Positions 20,468 through 20,526 of a DNA stretch of 20,526 nt are shown here, one piece after another. The notes under the pieces are model-generated. The model was not told where the DNA came from. It did no database searches and saw only the letters and a program-made list of their open reading frames with translations. Position numbers and translations under genes: made by a program. Within the stretch, counting starts at the first letter, position 1. Every line of letters starts with the position of its first letter. This DNA is from a virus: positions 1 to 20,526 of the IMG/VR virus record IMGVR_UViG_3300050027_000104; one strand, 5' to 3'.

Positions 20468-20519
20468 GCGGTGCCGGCAGCGCTGCCGGCACCGCCCCGG
20501 TCTCTTTCTCATTCCTTTC
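20468..20519 (+). terminator. Perfect 28-bp palindrome followed by a pyrimidine tract
   Basis: GCGGTGCCGGCAGC (20468-20481) is followed directly by its exact reverse complement (20482-20495). In RNA this gives about 12 bp with a tetraloop. The next 24 nt are rich in C and T (CCCGGTCTCTTTCTCATTCC). It is a likely rho-independent terminator, or a protein-binding palindrome, at the end of the head-tail block. The remainder of the window (20407-20526) holds no visible gene start. Confidence 0.65.
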
Positions 20520-20526
20520 AGCGAGG

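Overview
This looks like a prophage or phage genome segment from a high-GC bacterium. From 5162 rightward it carries the packaging and head-tail block of a long-tailed virus: a GpA/lambda-type large terminase, portal, connector, scaffold, P22-like coat, neck proteins and major tail protein, all on the + strand. To the left is an accessory and regulatory arm. The HTH protein at 1067-1489, the paired small serine recombinases and the zinc-ribbon proteins are of kinds I associate with Planctomycetota and their mobile elements. That host assignment is inference from memory, not proven here.

Left arm (1-4871). A gene running off the left edge on the - strand diverges from a serine-recombinase-like gene (297-1046) that has lost its catalytic serine. 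Next come an HTH-like protein (1067-1489), a second recombinase with an intact active site (1685-2461), a 30-codon ORF, a small zinc-ribbon protein and a GHKL-like ATPase (2861-4291). Promoter-like repeats with a fixed 32-nt internal spacing precede both recombinases. A related element points at the leftward gene. A tRNA-like relic and short inverted repeats fill 4292-4535.

Middle (4872-9493). A degenerate CTCTGG repeat precedes a zinc-binding protein that could be the small terminase subunit. A tightly packed cassette follows: a small zinc ribbon, a permuted papain-like (YiiX type) hydrolase, an HNH-AP2 homing endonuclease, a C39-like cysteine peptidase lipoprotein, an anchored thioredoxin-fold protein, a single-pass membrane protein with an Ala/Pro tail, and a thioredoxin lipoprotein. 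The last of these sits behind a highly structured leader. I read this as an envelope-directed module (lysis, entry exclusion or envelope redox) placed directly before the packaging genes.

Right arm (9494-20526). The order is terminase large subunit, portal, a repeat-containing decoration-like protein, connector, GIY-YIG endonuclease, scaffold, coat protein, single-pass membrane protein, head-closure candidate, tail-terminator candidate, second GIY-YIG endonuclease and major tail protein. Three tandem hairpins at the right edge, including a perfect 28-bp palindrome, form a likely terminator cluster. Three homing endonucleases start at or within 2 nt of the stop codons of their upstream genes. 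Most genes are separated by only a few bases or overlap, so long polycistronic transcripts are likely.
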